This document shows, piece after piece, positions 1 to 10,569 of a DNA stretch of 64,000 nt. The notes under the pieces were generated by a model that made no database searches, had not been told where the DNA came from, and saw only the letters and a list, made by a program, of their open reading frames with translations. Source of the stretch: Chamaecyparis obtusa (taxonomy: Eukaryota; Streptophyta; Pinopsida; Cupressales; Cupressaceae); the NCBI GenBank assembly GCA_027943335.1, contig BSBK01003560.1:1761001-1825000 (forward strand). The letters are read 5' to 3'. Made by a program: the position numbers and the translations under genes. How positions within the stretch are numbered: position 1 is the stretch's first letter; every line of letters starts with the position of its first letter.

Positions 1-561
1 TGACCTCATTTGAAGGTTCAACATTCTATCACTTAAATTTGTGATATGTGCCTCTTCTAGATTCTCTAGAGAACTAGGGCCAAAATCTTCCTCACTTGAA
101 TCCTCTTGGGTTTCTAATGGGTAAAAATCTCTTGGATTAAATCTAGGGTCAGATTCCCCTATAGTAGGTCTCCATGTTGGAACATAAGGCTCTCCTACCC
201 ATTGATTTCCTTCAATTTCCTGACTCGGCACATTATCTAAAACCTCTTGGCTAGAACTTGAAGCTTGATTTTGATTTGATCCTAAGGCTTGTTCTTTTCC
301 CTTTCTAGGAGTGTAAGTATGGATGACATCAACCTCTTTTTCTTGGCAAGACTCACTTGACCATGAGTCCCATTCCCAATTGTTCAAATCCTCATCACTT
401 TGGGAACCTAGTTGTAATATTTGGTCATAAACCCTAGGATACTTATTTTGAGTGTACCCTTGTTCTAGGTACCCCAATCCTATTTTCTCCTTATTATCTC
501 TCCATGACATTTCAATAGGTTCTATTAGTCCTTCATTTGTTGTTCCTAAAGGCCCTTATCC
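1..561 (-). pseudogene. Gypsy polyprotein linker between protease and RT (partial)
   Basis: An open minus-strand frame runs from about 561 down to base 1 without a stop and leaves the window. It is rich in Glu, Asp and Ser with scattered Trp and Pro (for example EGNQWVGEPYVPTW), as in the poorly conserved spacer between protease and reverse transcriptase of Tat-type elements. A TAA lies just upstream at about 563-565. Bases 565-930 join it to the protease segment but hold several frame breaks. No catalytic motif is visible, so the assignment rests on position. Confidence 0.6.
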
Positions 562-930
562 TTTATATCCCATCTTCTACATTATTTGAAATCATTTTTC
601 ATATTGATGAGTGGGAATGCTTATGTTTTGAATGTGCTTTTTATGAGCACTTGATTCCTCATCCTTATATAGCCAACTTAAGATTTCATTATCTTCTTCA
701 TCTATGGATGAAGAAGTGGTTTCCCTTACAAACTGGTCATTATAGTTATGAGGTAGACTATATGGTCGTCAATGGGATTTTGGAGATAAAGGTAGATCAA
801 TCATGGATAAGGAGTATTCACCTACATCTTTCTATTTGATTTAACATTGATTTTCAAAATTCTTCATCATGTGGGGTCCATCTTTTGATAATGGGCATCT
901 TTGGTGTAAATTTGAATGGATTTCTTGGTC

Positions 931-1587
931 TTATTTTTGTTCCTCATGATCCCTTTCCTCACTAACCTTCTCTTTTCCTTTTGTCGATGTAATCAAGTTA
1001 GTATGAGTTTTATTATTTTCAACAACAATACTTTCTTTTTCTATCTTTTCTTTTCCTTTCAAAGATGGAAGATCTTTTGAACTTTTCCCTTGTTCTATTC
1101 TTTGGGAGATAGACGCTCTTGCATTATGTGGGACTAAGGAGTCATTTATAGGCTTCGTGTTATTACAATATTGGAAGGGGTTTGAATCCCCACTTACCAT
1201 GACTTCTTGTCCCATGTAGGTAAATTTGAGGCATTGATGGTAGGTTGAAGATACGGCCTGCATTTCATGGATCCATGGCCTTCCTAATAGGATAGTGTAA
1301 GTCAATTTTAGGTCAAGGACTTGGCAAATGGTCTCCTTTTGCATTGGACCAACTCGGATGGGAATTACTATGACACCTTTGGATGCTCTTTCTTCATCAT
1401 TGTAAGCTTTTATAGTTATCTTTTTCTTAGGGTCAATAGCTTCCTCCAAAAACCCTAAGGCTTTAACCAAGTTTAAGGTAAAAATATTTAGGCCGGCTCC
1501 CCCATCAATGAGGACTCTTTTCACTCTATGCTTGTGGATTAAGACCTCTATATGTAGTGAAAAATTTTGTGGATGGTTTAAAGACAT
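931..1587 (-). pseudogene. Gypsy aspartic protease segment
   Basis: A 218-residue frame contains LIDGGAGLNIFTL near residue 27, the retropepsin active-site region with catalytic Asp codon at 1504-1506. It is followed by the typical downstream block ending ILLGRPWIHEM and a Cys-Leu-Lys-Phe tract. The last 80 residues are Lys/Glu/Ser-rich linker. In the intact family this enzyme would cleave the Gag-Pol polyprotein in the virus-like particle. It stops at TGA and is out of frame with the segments on both sides, so it is a relic. Confidence 0.8.
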
Positions 1588-1596
1588 ATCATCTTC

Positions 1597-2310
1597 TTAT
1601 AAAAAGGATAGACAAAGGGGTGCAACAAGATGGCCTACCATGTTTTGAAATTTATCCACATCTAAATTAAAAGGCACATTGGTCTCCACTAAGGATTTTT
1701 CTGGAATCTCCTTATGAGTTGGTGAAAGCTTGAGTAATTCTAGGATAGAAATTTGAGCAAGGGTTCTTTGCAATTGGTCTACCAACTTATATTTCTTTGA
1801 AGATGAAGATGAGGTTTGATTAGGTAAAATTATTCTTGGGCAACCTCCTGATAAAGTGATCTTTGATGCTTGACCCCTAGTTACAATGTTAGATGTTGCT
1901 TCCCTTGGCTTTTCTTTTACCACAATCACATTTATGGTATTTTCATCACCACTTAGAGTATTGATGATATTATCATAAGTATGTGTGAAGTTAACCTTCT
2001 CATTACCTCTTTTGTTGTTATGATTGGTATTTGATGATTCCCCTTTTTCATGGTTTAAGAAAGGGTTTTTGAAAGTTATATGGTCCTCATTATTTTGAGG
2101 CCCTTCCACTTTTATGGTTCCATCATCGATTAGATCTTGGACAAGGTGTTTTAATTTTATGCATTCATTCATTTTATGTCCTTTGTTGCGATGGTATTCA
2201 CAATGATAAGAATCATTCCACCAATTGGGCTTGATTTGGGGTTCATATGGCCTCGATTTGGGTAGGATAATGATTTTATTAGCCACCAAAGTCCTTAATG
2301 CATTTTCCAA
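1597..2310 (-). pseudogene. Gypsy Gag C-terminus with zinc-knuckle-like motif
   Basis: The 237-residue frame has CEYHRNKGHKMNEC near residue 37, a Cys/His cluster of the kind found at the Gag-protease junction of Tat-type elements. It differs from the standard CX2CX4HX4C knuckle: the second Cys is replaced by His. A hydrophobic LVQDLIDDGTI follows. The rest is Asn/Ser/Lys-rich. It lies between the Gag core (higher coordinates) and protease (lower), with 9 bases to the protease frame. Confidence 0.7.
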
Positions 2311-2615
2311 AGGTTCACCTAAAAAGGTGAATTTTCTTTTCTGATATGTGGAAAAGAATGGTTTTGGTTTATTGACATTGGAATTATTAAAGGGATTGTT
2401 GTTTTTTTGTTAGGGTTGTTTTTATTATAAGGAGCTTTGGTCATTTGGTTGACATTATACATTTAATTTGACCCACTCGATAAGTTAAAGGGAGTAGCCT
2501 TTAAGGTCTGTGCTTCCACAACTCTATCATTCACAAGATTTTTATTAGTGTTCTTCAACCATAGTCTTGGTTTATCATTGTGATTGTTGGCTCCCCTATT
2601 ATTGTTATAATTATA

Positions 2616-3431
2616 TTAGTTGTGATTGTTATTAGTGTTGGTATAAGGTTTATTATCTTTGAATAACTTGATTTTGCCTCTTTTAACCAACACCTCTTCA
2701 ATTTTTATCCCATTTTTTATGATCTTTTCAAAAGTTGGGGGACATTGAAGTTGGAGCCTATGATTTATCTCCATATTTAAGTTATTCATAAATATCTCCA
2801 TCTTCTCTTTTTCAGGTATGCTTCATGGATATCATGCGAAGACTATTCTCCACCTTTGAAGAAACCCTAGAAAAGATTGACCATCTTGTTGTTTAGTGTT
2901 GCATCGGTAAAGCATGGTGATCTTGTGCTCAATGCTATAGAAATATTGAGTCACAAATTTGGAGGCTAATTCCTCAAATGTCTTTATCCCTTGTGGAAGT
3001 TTTGAGAACCATTCCATGACTTGGCCTCCTAAATTTCTCAGAAAAAGCCTCATTAGATAAGTTGTGTCATGCATGAATTTGATACTTAGAGCACAAAATT
3101 ATCTAAGGTGATCTTGTGGGTCTGATTTACCTGTATATTTTTCATATTTTAGAAAGACCATATTTATCGGAAAAGGTGCCATAACAAATACTTTATTAAA
3201 AGGAAATGGGCACAAGGCCTCGATGGAAAATGGCTTAGGTTTGGTTGCCTTCTTCATTAGGTCGATCTGTGCTTGAAATATTTTTAATTGTTTATTCATT
3301 TCACCTATTGGATTATCCTCTTCCTTATCTTTCTTAAGTTGGTCAACATCATAATCATGTGGAAGTTTCACCCCTGCTTGGGCTAAATTAAGGAAATATC
3401 TTTCCCTATTTCTTTCTATTAGTTTGTCCAT
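2616..3431 (-). pseudogene. Gypsy Gag core, split over three frames
   Basis: Three consecutive minus-strand pieces (3431-3099, 3074-2832, 2801-2616) together form a retrotransposon Gag domain. The first ends with YTGKSDPQDHLR. The second has MRLFLRNLGGQVMEWFSKLP, FEELASKFVTQYF and a QQDGQSFLGFLQRW stretch, all typical of the Gag core. The third has the MEINHRLQLQ region. Gag would form the particle shell. Stops and shifts between the pieces disable it. The likely start is the ATG at 3431, where the N-terminal coiled region begins. Confidence 0.75.
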
Positions 3432-5502
3432 AACTTCAAGGAATTCAATGTCTTGAGCTGCCCTATTGCTTTGTCTTCGAGTGTTTCTTTAGGCTCTTGA
3501 TTGGCATGGTTAATGTTTCCTTGATTTTCATTGTTTCCCCCATGGCTGTAAACGTGAAATGCAAAGTTTCTATCCATTGGATCAATTCTCTTTTCGAAAA
3601 GGTTTGGGAGAATATCTCCTTGGTTGTGATTTATGAAAGATTTTTGAAATTCAAATTTTGGGACCTCTTTTGCAATGAAAGTTTCATCTTCTTGTAAAGC
3701 TAGTTTGAGTTTATGAGATCATGTAGAAACCAGCATTCAACAAAGGTTAGATTTAGAACTATTTTCCCCAAACTTGGTGATTGTTTATTTTATGAAGAGA
3801 TTTAAAAGTATAAGATGAATTTTCAAAATGGATATCTCTTACTTTTTCTATGTATTCTTCAAGCAAAGAAATCACAAATACACTTATTTTTTAAACCCTT
3901 TACACAAAAAGTGTTTGAATATGTAAGGACGTTATCACAGGTTTTTCACAAAAATCACTTCAAGAAATCTACCTAATTGACAAGTTGGTTCATAAACATG
4001 GATTTATAAGGTGGGATTTGCTAAGTTAAAAAGGTATTTAATCAAGATTCTATTCAAAATGAACATTAAGTTTCATCCCCCAAAATTAGGAGGCTTCCCA
4101 CCACCGGTATATCAAAGTTTTGCACAATCTCGAAGGACTACTCGAGGAAGTTCAAAAGCTTAGTATGCTTTTGTCACACACCCCATTAAGGATACATGCA
4201 TTTTATTTTATAGTGGGTTAGATTTTTGTGGCAAAGGCAAATGTATCCCACTTTGGGTTGTCCCTCTCACTGGCCTCGTTAAGGCAAATCTTGGGAGGCA
4301 AGCCCACTAAAGATCTAGCATATTCATGTGTAAAGCAATAAAATAGATTTAAGAGATAGGTTTTGGGAATTTGATTCACCAAAAGGTGAAGAGAATATCC
4401 CTATCTATTCTTATTTCCCAAGCACTATTAACAATGTTCAATTTTCCAAACCCACTAACTAAATGGAATTGAGTATTTCTACTCTTTTCCACAAATAAGG
4501 GGTTGTTTGATTAAATGCTTGATTTTATCCTTTATGCTATTTTAATTACTAGATTTTAGCAAAATCACAAGACCACAATTTAAACAAAAATTGACTAAGT
4601 TTAGGCTTACCTTGATTTGTAGCTAGCAAAGGCTAGGGGCATTTTTAATGGATTTTGTCATGTTTTTGACTCACCTAGTGGAAATCATTCCCTTTTCATA
4701 GCCTCCTCTCCAACAAGTTAATCAACACAAATGAGAAAAGTGAAGAAAACAAGAAAAATTGAAATCTAAGCCTTATTTATCAAATTTGAAAAAAATTGAT
4801 TAAGGCAAGTAAATCCAATTTAATGAGGCAAATTTTGATTTTTAGGCTTCTACAATTTTCAAATATTGTTCATATACCTCAGTTTCTTGTTGTGAATTCT
4901 CCAAAATCAGCTTGGTGTTGGCTATATTCTCCATTTTGATTTGTTTGGCCAATTCTTTTCCTTTGCTATTAAATCTAGTCTTTGGATTTTTAACCTTTTT
5001 GTGACCTGTGATCCTGCAGACATAGACAAATCATTTTTTGAAAGTTAGATTCTGCAAATTTGCAATTTAATTGAAAGTACAGTAGAACTAATTGAAAGCG
5101 CTATTAAATCAATTAAAAGTGTTGTTAAAACTTTTAAATGCACTGTAGAAAAAAACTTGAAAGTGCATAAATAGAAATTAAATGCGTTGTTTTAATAAGA
5201 AAAGGTGCCTAGAGAAAACATCAAACGCGTAGCAGAACAATTCGAAAGCACTCCGGAGTCAGGGCACATGTGCTGAAAGAATGATAGAAAAGATAATAGA
5301 AGGATTAAACATGTTGAAAGATTGTGTAAAGGTGCACAACTTTGTCATGGAAGTATCAATTCAGACCTTGTACACACTGTAGGAAGGAGTGTACACGCCA
5401 CAGAAACTGGTAAACGTGTTATAGAACCTAAAAAATAGAGAAGAACACAAGGATTTGCAAGAAAAATATAATTTCTCCGAATTGAAAATTAATGAGGCCT
5501 AA
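3432..5502 (-). other. Gypsy untranslated leader, no gene
   Basis: Two kilobases lie between the primer binding site and the Gag start with no coding sequence I can recognise. The part next to the primer site holds a 21-nt degenerate tandem repeat (separate entry). The rest is AT-rich unique sequence. Long leaders are known in the Tat/Ogre group. Confidence 0.55.
5070..5260. repeat. 21-nt degenerate tandem repeat in gypsy leader
   Basis: About nine imperfect copies in plus orientation follow the pattern ATTGAAAGYGYTGTAGAACWA. Units 5070-5090, 5091-5111 and 5112-5132 are each exactly 21 nt; later units drift (20-23 nt). The array lies about 240 nt from the primer binding site. Confidence 0.65.
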
Positions 5503-5521
5503 GGCCCCACGGTGGGTGCCA
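5503..5521 (-). promoter_or_regulatory. Primer binding site of the gypsy element
   Basis: The minus strand reads TGGCACCCACCGTGGGGCC, beginning with the TGG that pairs with a tRNA CCA end, three bases inside the LTR end. I cannot name the tRNA from memory with confidence. Confidence 0.75.
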
Positions 5522-5524
5522 TTT

Positions 5525-6387
5525 TGTGTACTATGAAAAGCACCTTGATAGGTTTAGTATTGCAAATAAATGAATAGAAGAACCAAATTACCACAAATAG
5601 CAATCTAGTACAAGCAAATCATTGACAATTAAGCACTCTATGGACCTCTATTTAAGTTTTCTAATGCAAAGCTCTCAGCAAGCTTCCATTAATGACAGCC
5701 CTAAAATGAGAATGAATGATAAAACAACTAAAAAGTTTAATTCCAAATGAAATTACCCTTAATTAGTCCTAGATTTTCCTTTCTAGCAATAAATTTCAAG
5801 AGGTTTGATGATATTCTCATATTTGTGGATCATAATTGATTGATTTTAGCCTTTCTTTTATAGATTTTGGAAAGGGTATGGGTGGAGTTGAGTTGATCAT
5901 GGTTGAGTTAAGGTTTAGTCCATGGTTCCACCTTTGGAGACCATTTAAATAAATCATCCTCAAAGCTTGTGACAAGGAGACAAAATGGGTGGACAAGATT
6001 CTTTCTCCTTATGTGTGATTGAGATTTGATGTGAGCTTGATCCATGTGAGCTTGATCCTCAAATCCTATTGGTTGATGCATTTTCTCCCATTTTGTGGTT
6101 GAGGGAAAATTAGGATTTATTAATTGAATTTATTTAATATGTTTAGCTATGTGTATCCCTTGAATGGGTTGATTTGATTTAAATGAATTATGCAATTAAT
6201 TAGATTAATTGTATAATTAATTGATTTTTCATGATTTATTTGATTTAAATTGATTTTATGGCTTTTGATTTTCAATTATATTTGGATCATGGCTTGATTG
6301 TAATTTTGCTTTGATTTTAGCTTGATTTTATTTTATTTCTTTGATTTTGCCTTGGTTTCTCACATGAATTAATCTTGTCCATTTTCA
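5525..6387 (-). repeat. 5' LTR of the gypsy element
   Basis: On the minus strand it begins TGAAAATGG at 6387 and ends TACACA at 5525, next to the primer site. The inner end is fixed by the PBS; the outer end is where the copia A RNase H reading resumes at about 6388. The partner LTR is outside the window, so the length (about 863 bp) could not be checked against it. Confidence 0.65.
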
Positions 6388-6392
6388 GATGA

Positions 6393-7652
6393 TTACAATA
6401 TGTTTATTCTTGGAATGCATTACTTGATTCTTTGAAATATTGATTGCACTAGTATTATCATAGTAGATAGTCACCAGTTCACTTATCTTCTCTTTGATTT
6501 CTTCTAGGATCTACTTCATCCATGGAATTTGTGTACAATTGATAGTTTCTGCTACATACTCAGCTTCTTCCATAGATTGTGAGATATAATTTTACTTCTT
6601 ACTTGTCCATGACAAAAGTCTTCCTCTCAAGAAGAATTTTGGAATCATTTATCGTTGCACCCAACCCACAGGAGGTAGTTAAGCCATGTCATGAATCTCC
6701 AAGGAGGTTCTGGCCACCAAGTCAACAATCTCCCCTCCAATGATGACTGAGCCTTTAGTACCCACTGAAGAGAGACTCAAACCCATGACCCAAGGCTTTG
6801 ATACCAATTATTGGAATTATTTGTCGTTGCACCAAAATCTCAAACTATTAATGCTTGATAAAAATTCCATATTTAACCCAACCCGTAGAAGGTAGTTAAG
6901 CCATGTCACAAATCTCTAGGGAGGTGTTGACCACTAAGTCAATAAAGAATTCTCCTCCACTTGTACTCTTTCTATCATCAATGTTTCCTACCCAATCTGC
7001 ATCAATAAAAACACTCAAAGATAAATCACCTTTATGATCATACCAAAGGTTGTAATCATCTATCCCTTTCAAGTACCTAAATGTCCTCTTCACTGATACC
7101 ATGTGAGATTCCTTAGGATTATCTTGAAATATGGCCACTATTCCAACTACTTATGCAATGTATGGTCTACTGTGAACAACATAATGCAACTTACCAATCA
7201 TGGATCTTTATAGAGTTGCATCCATTGCACTTGACTCATCATCCTTTGATAGCTTGCATCTTGTCACCATGGGGGTTCCAACTAGCTTGGAGTCTTCCAT
7301 TCTAAAGGTCTTTAGTACTTCCTTTATGTACTTGTACTGACTGATATAGATATCATCCTTTAGCTGTGAAAAATGCAATCCAATAAAGAACTTAATTTCT
7401 CCTATCATTGACATCTCAAGATATTTCTTCATCTATTCTGCAAACACCAAGCTCATCTCATCATTTCCTCCAAATAATATTTCATCCACAAATATTTCAA
7501 ATAATAGTATCTTATCACCTTCAACCTTCAAGTACACATTTTTATCTTCACTTATTCTTATGAAATCAATCTTAATGAGATAAGAGTGTAATCTTTCATA
7601 CCATGCTCTAGGTGCTTTCTTCAGTCCATATAGTGCATTTTCTAGCTTTCAC
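6393..7652 (-). pseudogene. Copia A RT C-terminal half and RNase H
   Basis: After the copia B insertion the RT resumes with ALYGLKKAP (about 7600), then a mutated active site FVDE (7481-7492; the family has YVDD), MIGEIKFFIGL and YIKEVLKTF. RNase H follows with DADWVGNIDDRKSTSGG near 6960-7010, is interrupted by TRIM2, and continues with LLSWTSKK and EEAEYVA to HSKNKHI at about 6400, where the gypsy LTR cuts it off. Reverse transcription and RNA removal would have been its roles. Several stops and the lost second Asp make it inactive. Confidence 0.88.
6637..6944 (-). mobile_element. TRIM2, miniature LTR retrotransposon
   Basis: A 308-bp insert flanked by AAGAA (6632-6636 and 6945-6949). Two direct repeats (6637-6727, 91 bp; 6809-6944, 136 bp) enclose a primer site (minus strand TGGTATCAAAGCC, 6794-6806) and a purine tract next to the left repeat (minus GGAGGGGAGAT, about 6728-6738). 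There is no coding capacity. The shorter repeat lacks about 45 bp present in the other. Removing the insert and one AAGAA restores an in-frame RNase H around SGGEF. Sequence and layout match TRIM1 at 42606. Confidence 0.85.
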
Positions 7653-7657
7653 ACCAT

Positions 7658-8070
7658 TTTTTGTTTATGGTGACTATCTAGAAAGTACTGTACACTTTTC
7701 ATTTAACTCATCAAGCATTTTTGAGTTGACATGTCAAGCATTTCCCTAGGTTGACTCATCAAGTACCTTTTAGGGTGAACTTGTTAACTGACATAAGTCT
7801 TGTTATAATGGATTAGAGTTAGGGTTTTCTCAATATATGAGAATTTCATAGCTTCTTGTAGTGGTATTGAGTTGCAAGGGATTGCATATTATAACAGGCT
7901 AAAATTTAGGAGAATAAGATTGGATTCTTTAATTGGTGGATGTAGCCCAAGATTGGGTAAACTGCGTTAAATCTTTGTGTCTTCTTATTCTACTTTTGTG
8001 TGCTTTATTCCTTTGCATTATTAATTATATTTTCATGTAACTATTAAATTTCTATCTTCTAACCCTAACA
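7658..8070 (+). repeat. 5' LTR of copia B
   Basis: 413 bp, from a decayed TGTTGG start (now TTTTTG) right after ACCAT to CTAACA before the PBS. It holds the block GGTGGATGTAGCCCAAGATT near 7938-7957, whose CCCAA/TTGGG arms can pair. Confidence 0.88.
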
Positions 8071-8072
8071 AG

Positions 8073-8084
8073 TGGTATCAGAGC
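8073..8084 (+). promoter_or_regulatory. Primer binding site of copia B (initiator tRNA-Met type)
   Basis: TGGTATCAGAGC, the standard plant copia site complementary to the 3' end of initiator tRNA-Met, two bases after the LTR end. Confidence 0.95.
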
Positions 8085-8179
8085 GGGTTGTTATTCATTT
8101 ATTCCTTGTAGAAAGATCTCACGGTTGAGTGGGAGTCTCATGATTGAGTGGGAGTACTGGCATATGAGGGTAAGTTGTA

Positions 8180-8915
8180 GGTTGAGAATTTTAATGGGCA
8201 TAACTTTCAGCTATGAAAAATGAAAATGGAGGACTATCTCTAACAGAAATATTTATGGCATCCATTGGGAGGAAAATCCAAGAAACTGACATCAATGTTT
8301 GATGAGGATTGGGATATTTTGGATAGGAAGGCACTTGGCAGTATTTTTTAATGCCTAGCACAATTAGTAACATTTAATATTACATAAGAAAAGACAACTG
8401 GAGAGTTAATGGAAACCCTAGTAAAGTTATATAAAAAGCCTTCCACTTTGAGTAAGGAATTTCTTATGAAGCGTTTATTGAATATGAAAATGATACAAGG
8501 TGGATCAATTATTGATCATTTAAATGAGTTTAATATAGTTACCAGTCAATTATCTCATATTAATGTCAATTTTGATGAAGAAATTAGGGATCTTCTGATT
8601 ATGTTCTCTTTGCCTGAAAGCTGGAATGGCTTGGTAATGGTTGTTAGTAACTCTATTTCTAGTTTAAATACCCTAAAATTTGATGTTGTTTTTGGTGTTA
8701 TTTTGAGTGAGAAAATTCATAGGAAAAGATCAGGTGGATCCACATCAAGTAGTGTTTTAAATGAAGAAAGAAGAGGTAGATCAAGGTATGGAGGAAATAA
8801 TTCTGGAAGTAATGGGAAATCACAAGGAAAATCAAAAGGAAAGAGGTCTCAATGTATAGAATCAAATGATTGTTGGTAATGTGGAAAACTAGGTCATAAG
8901 AAGAAAGATTGCTAG
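8180..8915 (+). pseudogene. Copia B Gag with zinc knuckle
   Basis: The frame begins around 8180-8217 with the FNGxNFxLxKxKMED region, where the conserved Trp is now TGA. The UBN2-type Gag core follows (LVKLYKKPSTLSKEFLMKRL, 8418-8477). A Ser/Gly/Arg-rich tail leads to a zinc knuckle C-W-stop-C-GKLGHKKKDC at about 8870-8913, with a stop in its second position. Gag would form the particle and bind RNA. Confidence 0.85.
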
Positions 8916-9011
8916 TCTTAGAAGAATAAAGGACACAAACAAGAAGATAATAAGGAGACAAATGCGGTAAGTAGAAAATATGAAGAGGATGTTTCACTTC
9001 TTTCCCTTGAA

Positions 9012-10346
9012 AATGTTGATGATTCATGGGTTCTAGATTCAGGGCATCATTTCATGCTACACCCCATAGAATTTATTTTCTTGATTATGTCCAAGGGGAT
9101 TTTGGGCTAGTTTATTTGGGAGATAATGAAACCTGACATATTGTTGAAAAGGGAATAATTAAGATTAAGTTGTAGAATGGGAATGATTGGCTACTACAAG
9201 AGGTAAGGCATGTTCCAAGACTAAGTAGGAGTTTGAATTCAGTAGGGCAACTAGGTGATGAAGGTTGCATAGCTACTTTTAATGAAAAAAATTGGAAGGT
9301 ATCAAAAGGCTCCTTAGTAGTAGAAAAAGGTGTGAAAGTAGGCACCTTATATCTTTCTACAAGTCATATTGTTTCTTATACTTTAATTGTTACAAAGAAA
9401 AGTCAATGTTTAGGAACAATTATTATAGTTGAGCAGGTAGAATCTGACATATTCACTGTGGATTTTGAAATAGCACTATGGAACAACAAACTTGGGAACA
9501 TGAGTGAAAAAGGTATGAAACTAATTCATTCAAAGAAAGTTTTACCAGGTCTAAAATGTGTCAATATGAATTTATGTGAAAGTTGTGTGTATGGAAAATA
9601 AAAGAGTTAGTTTTCTAAAGAGTGGGAAGGAAAATAAAGATGATAAATTAGAGCTTGTGCATATAGATATATGGGGACCATATCAGGTATCTTCCCTTGG
9701 TGGATCTCTATATTATGTTACATTCATTGATGATGCAACTAGGAAAGTATGGATTTATTTCCTTAGGCATAAATCAGATGTATTTGAAAATTTTTAAAAA
9801 TGGAAAAGATTAGTTGATAATTATACTGGTAAATGACTAAAATGTCTTAGATCTGATAATGGTGGTGAGTATTGTAGAAAATAGTCTAACTATTATTACT
9901 CCTCTAATGGTATTTGTAGGTAGAAAATGGTTCCAAGGACTCCACAAGAAAATGGAGTGGTTGAATGCATGAATAGGACAATAATGGACCTTGCAAGGAG
10001 TATGAGGTTTCATGTTGGGCTACCCTTAAAAATGTGGGAAAAGGATGTAAATACTAGTATTTATTTAATAAATAGAGTTCCCTCTTCTCCTTTGGGTTGT
10101 GGTATTCTAGAGGAAGCATGGAAAGGTAAGAAGGTGAGTAATTTTTTCCTCAGAACCTTTGGTTGTGAAGCATTTACACGTATAGATTTAGAAAATAGAA
10201 CCAAGATGGAAGTGAAGTCAAAGAAATATATATTTTTTGGATATGGCATTGATGAATTTGGTTATAGAATTTGGGATGTTGAAACTCATAAAAGTGTAAG
10301 AAGCAGAGATGTCATATTCAATGAGAAAGTATTGTACAAAGATTAG
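9012..10346 (+). pseudogene. Copia B protease remnant and integrase
   Basis: Protease is marked by DDSWVLDSG at about 9018-9044, followed by a frameshift. The GAG-pre-integrase zinc region runs to CESCVYGK near 9600. The integrase core follows: LELVHIDIWGP, YYVTFIDDATRKVW, then PQENGVVE and NRTIMDLARS after 9926, and the C-terminal FGYGIDEFGYRIWD. The DDE acidic residues appear partly kept. It would insert cDNA into the genome. Three frames and several stops show decay. Confidence 0.88.
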
Positions 10347-10569
10347 TTGCAGCAACATGAGAAGAAAGAAAATGATTATGTAGTGCTAGATGATACTCCA
10401 AAAGATGATGTTCCAATGGTTCCTTATTCTTTGCAATAACAAATAACACAAACTCTAATGAATGTTAGACAGTCAAAAAGGCTAAGTAGACCTCCTGAAA
10501 GGATCTCTCCCTCTTTGTATTTTAATTTATTAACAAATGTTGGTGAACCAAAAGGATATGATGAAGTTG

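Larger units (their letters stand above)
1..6387 (-). mobile_element. Ty3/gypsy (Tat-like) LTR retrotransposon, 5' part
   Basis: Read on the minus strand the order is LTR (6387 to 5525), primer binding site, 2-kb leader, gag, zinc-knuckle-like segment, aspartic protease and an acidic linker running off the window at base 1. RT, RNase H, integrase and the 3' LTR would lie outside to the left. The Tat assignment rests on the form of the Gag-protease linker (CEYHRNKGHKMNEC followed by an LxxLI tract) and the protease DGG motif; it is family knowledge, not a database match. The element sits in the RNase H of copia A, whose reading stops at about 6388. All frames are broken. Confidence 0.8.

Noticed and set aside
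931..3431. Host zinc-finger/protease gene
   Set aside because: Gag, knuckle and protease in series between an LTR with PBS and the window edge show a gypsy element.
5070..5280. CRISPR-like spacing of repeats
   Set aside because: Units are adjacent without spacers and the sequence is eukaryotic; plain tandem repeat.
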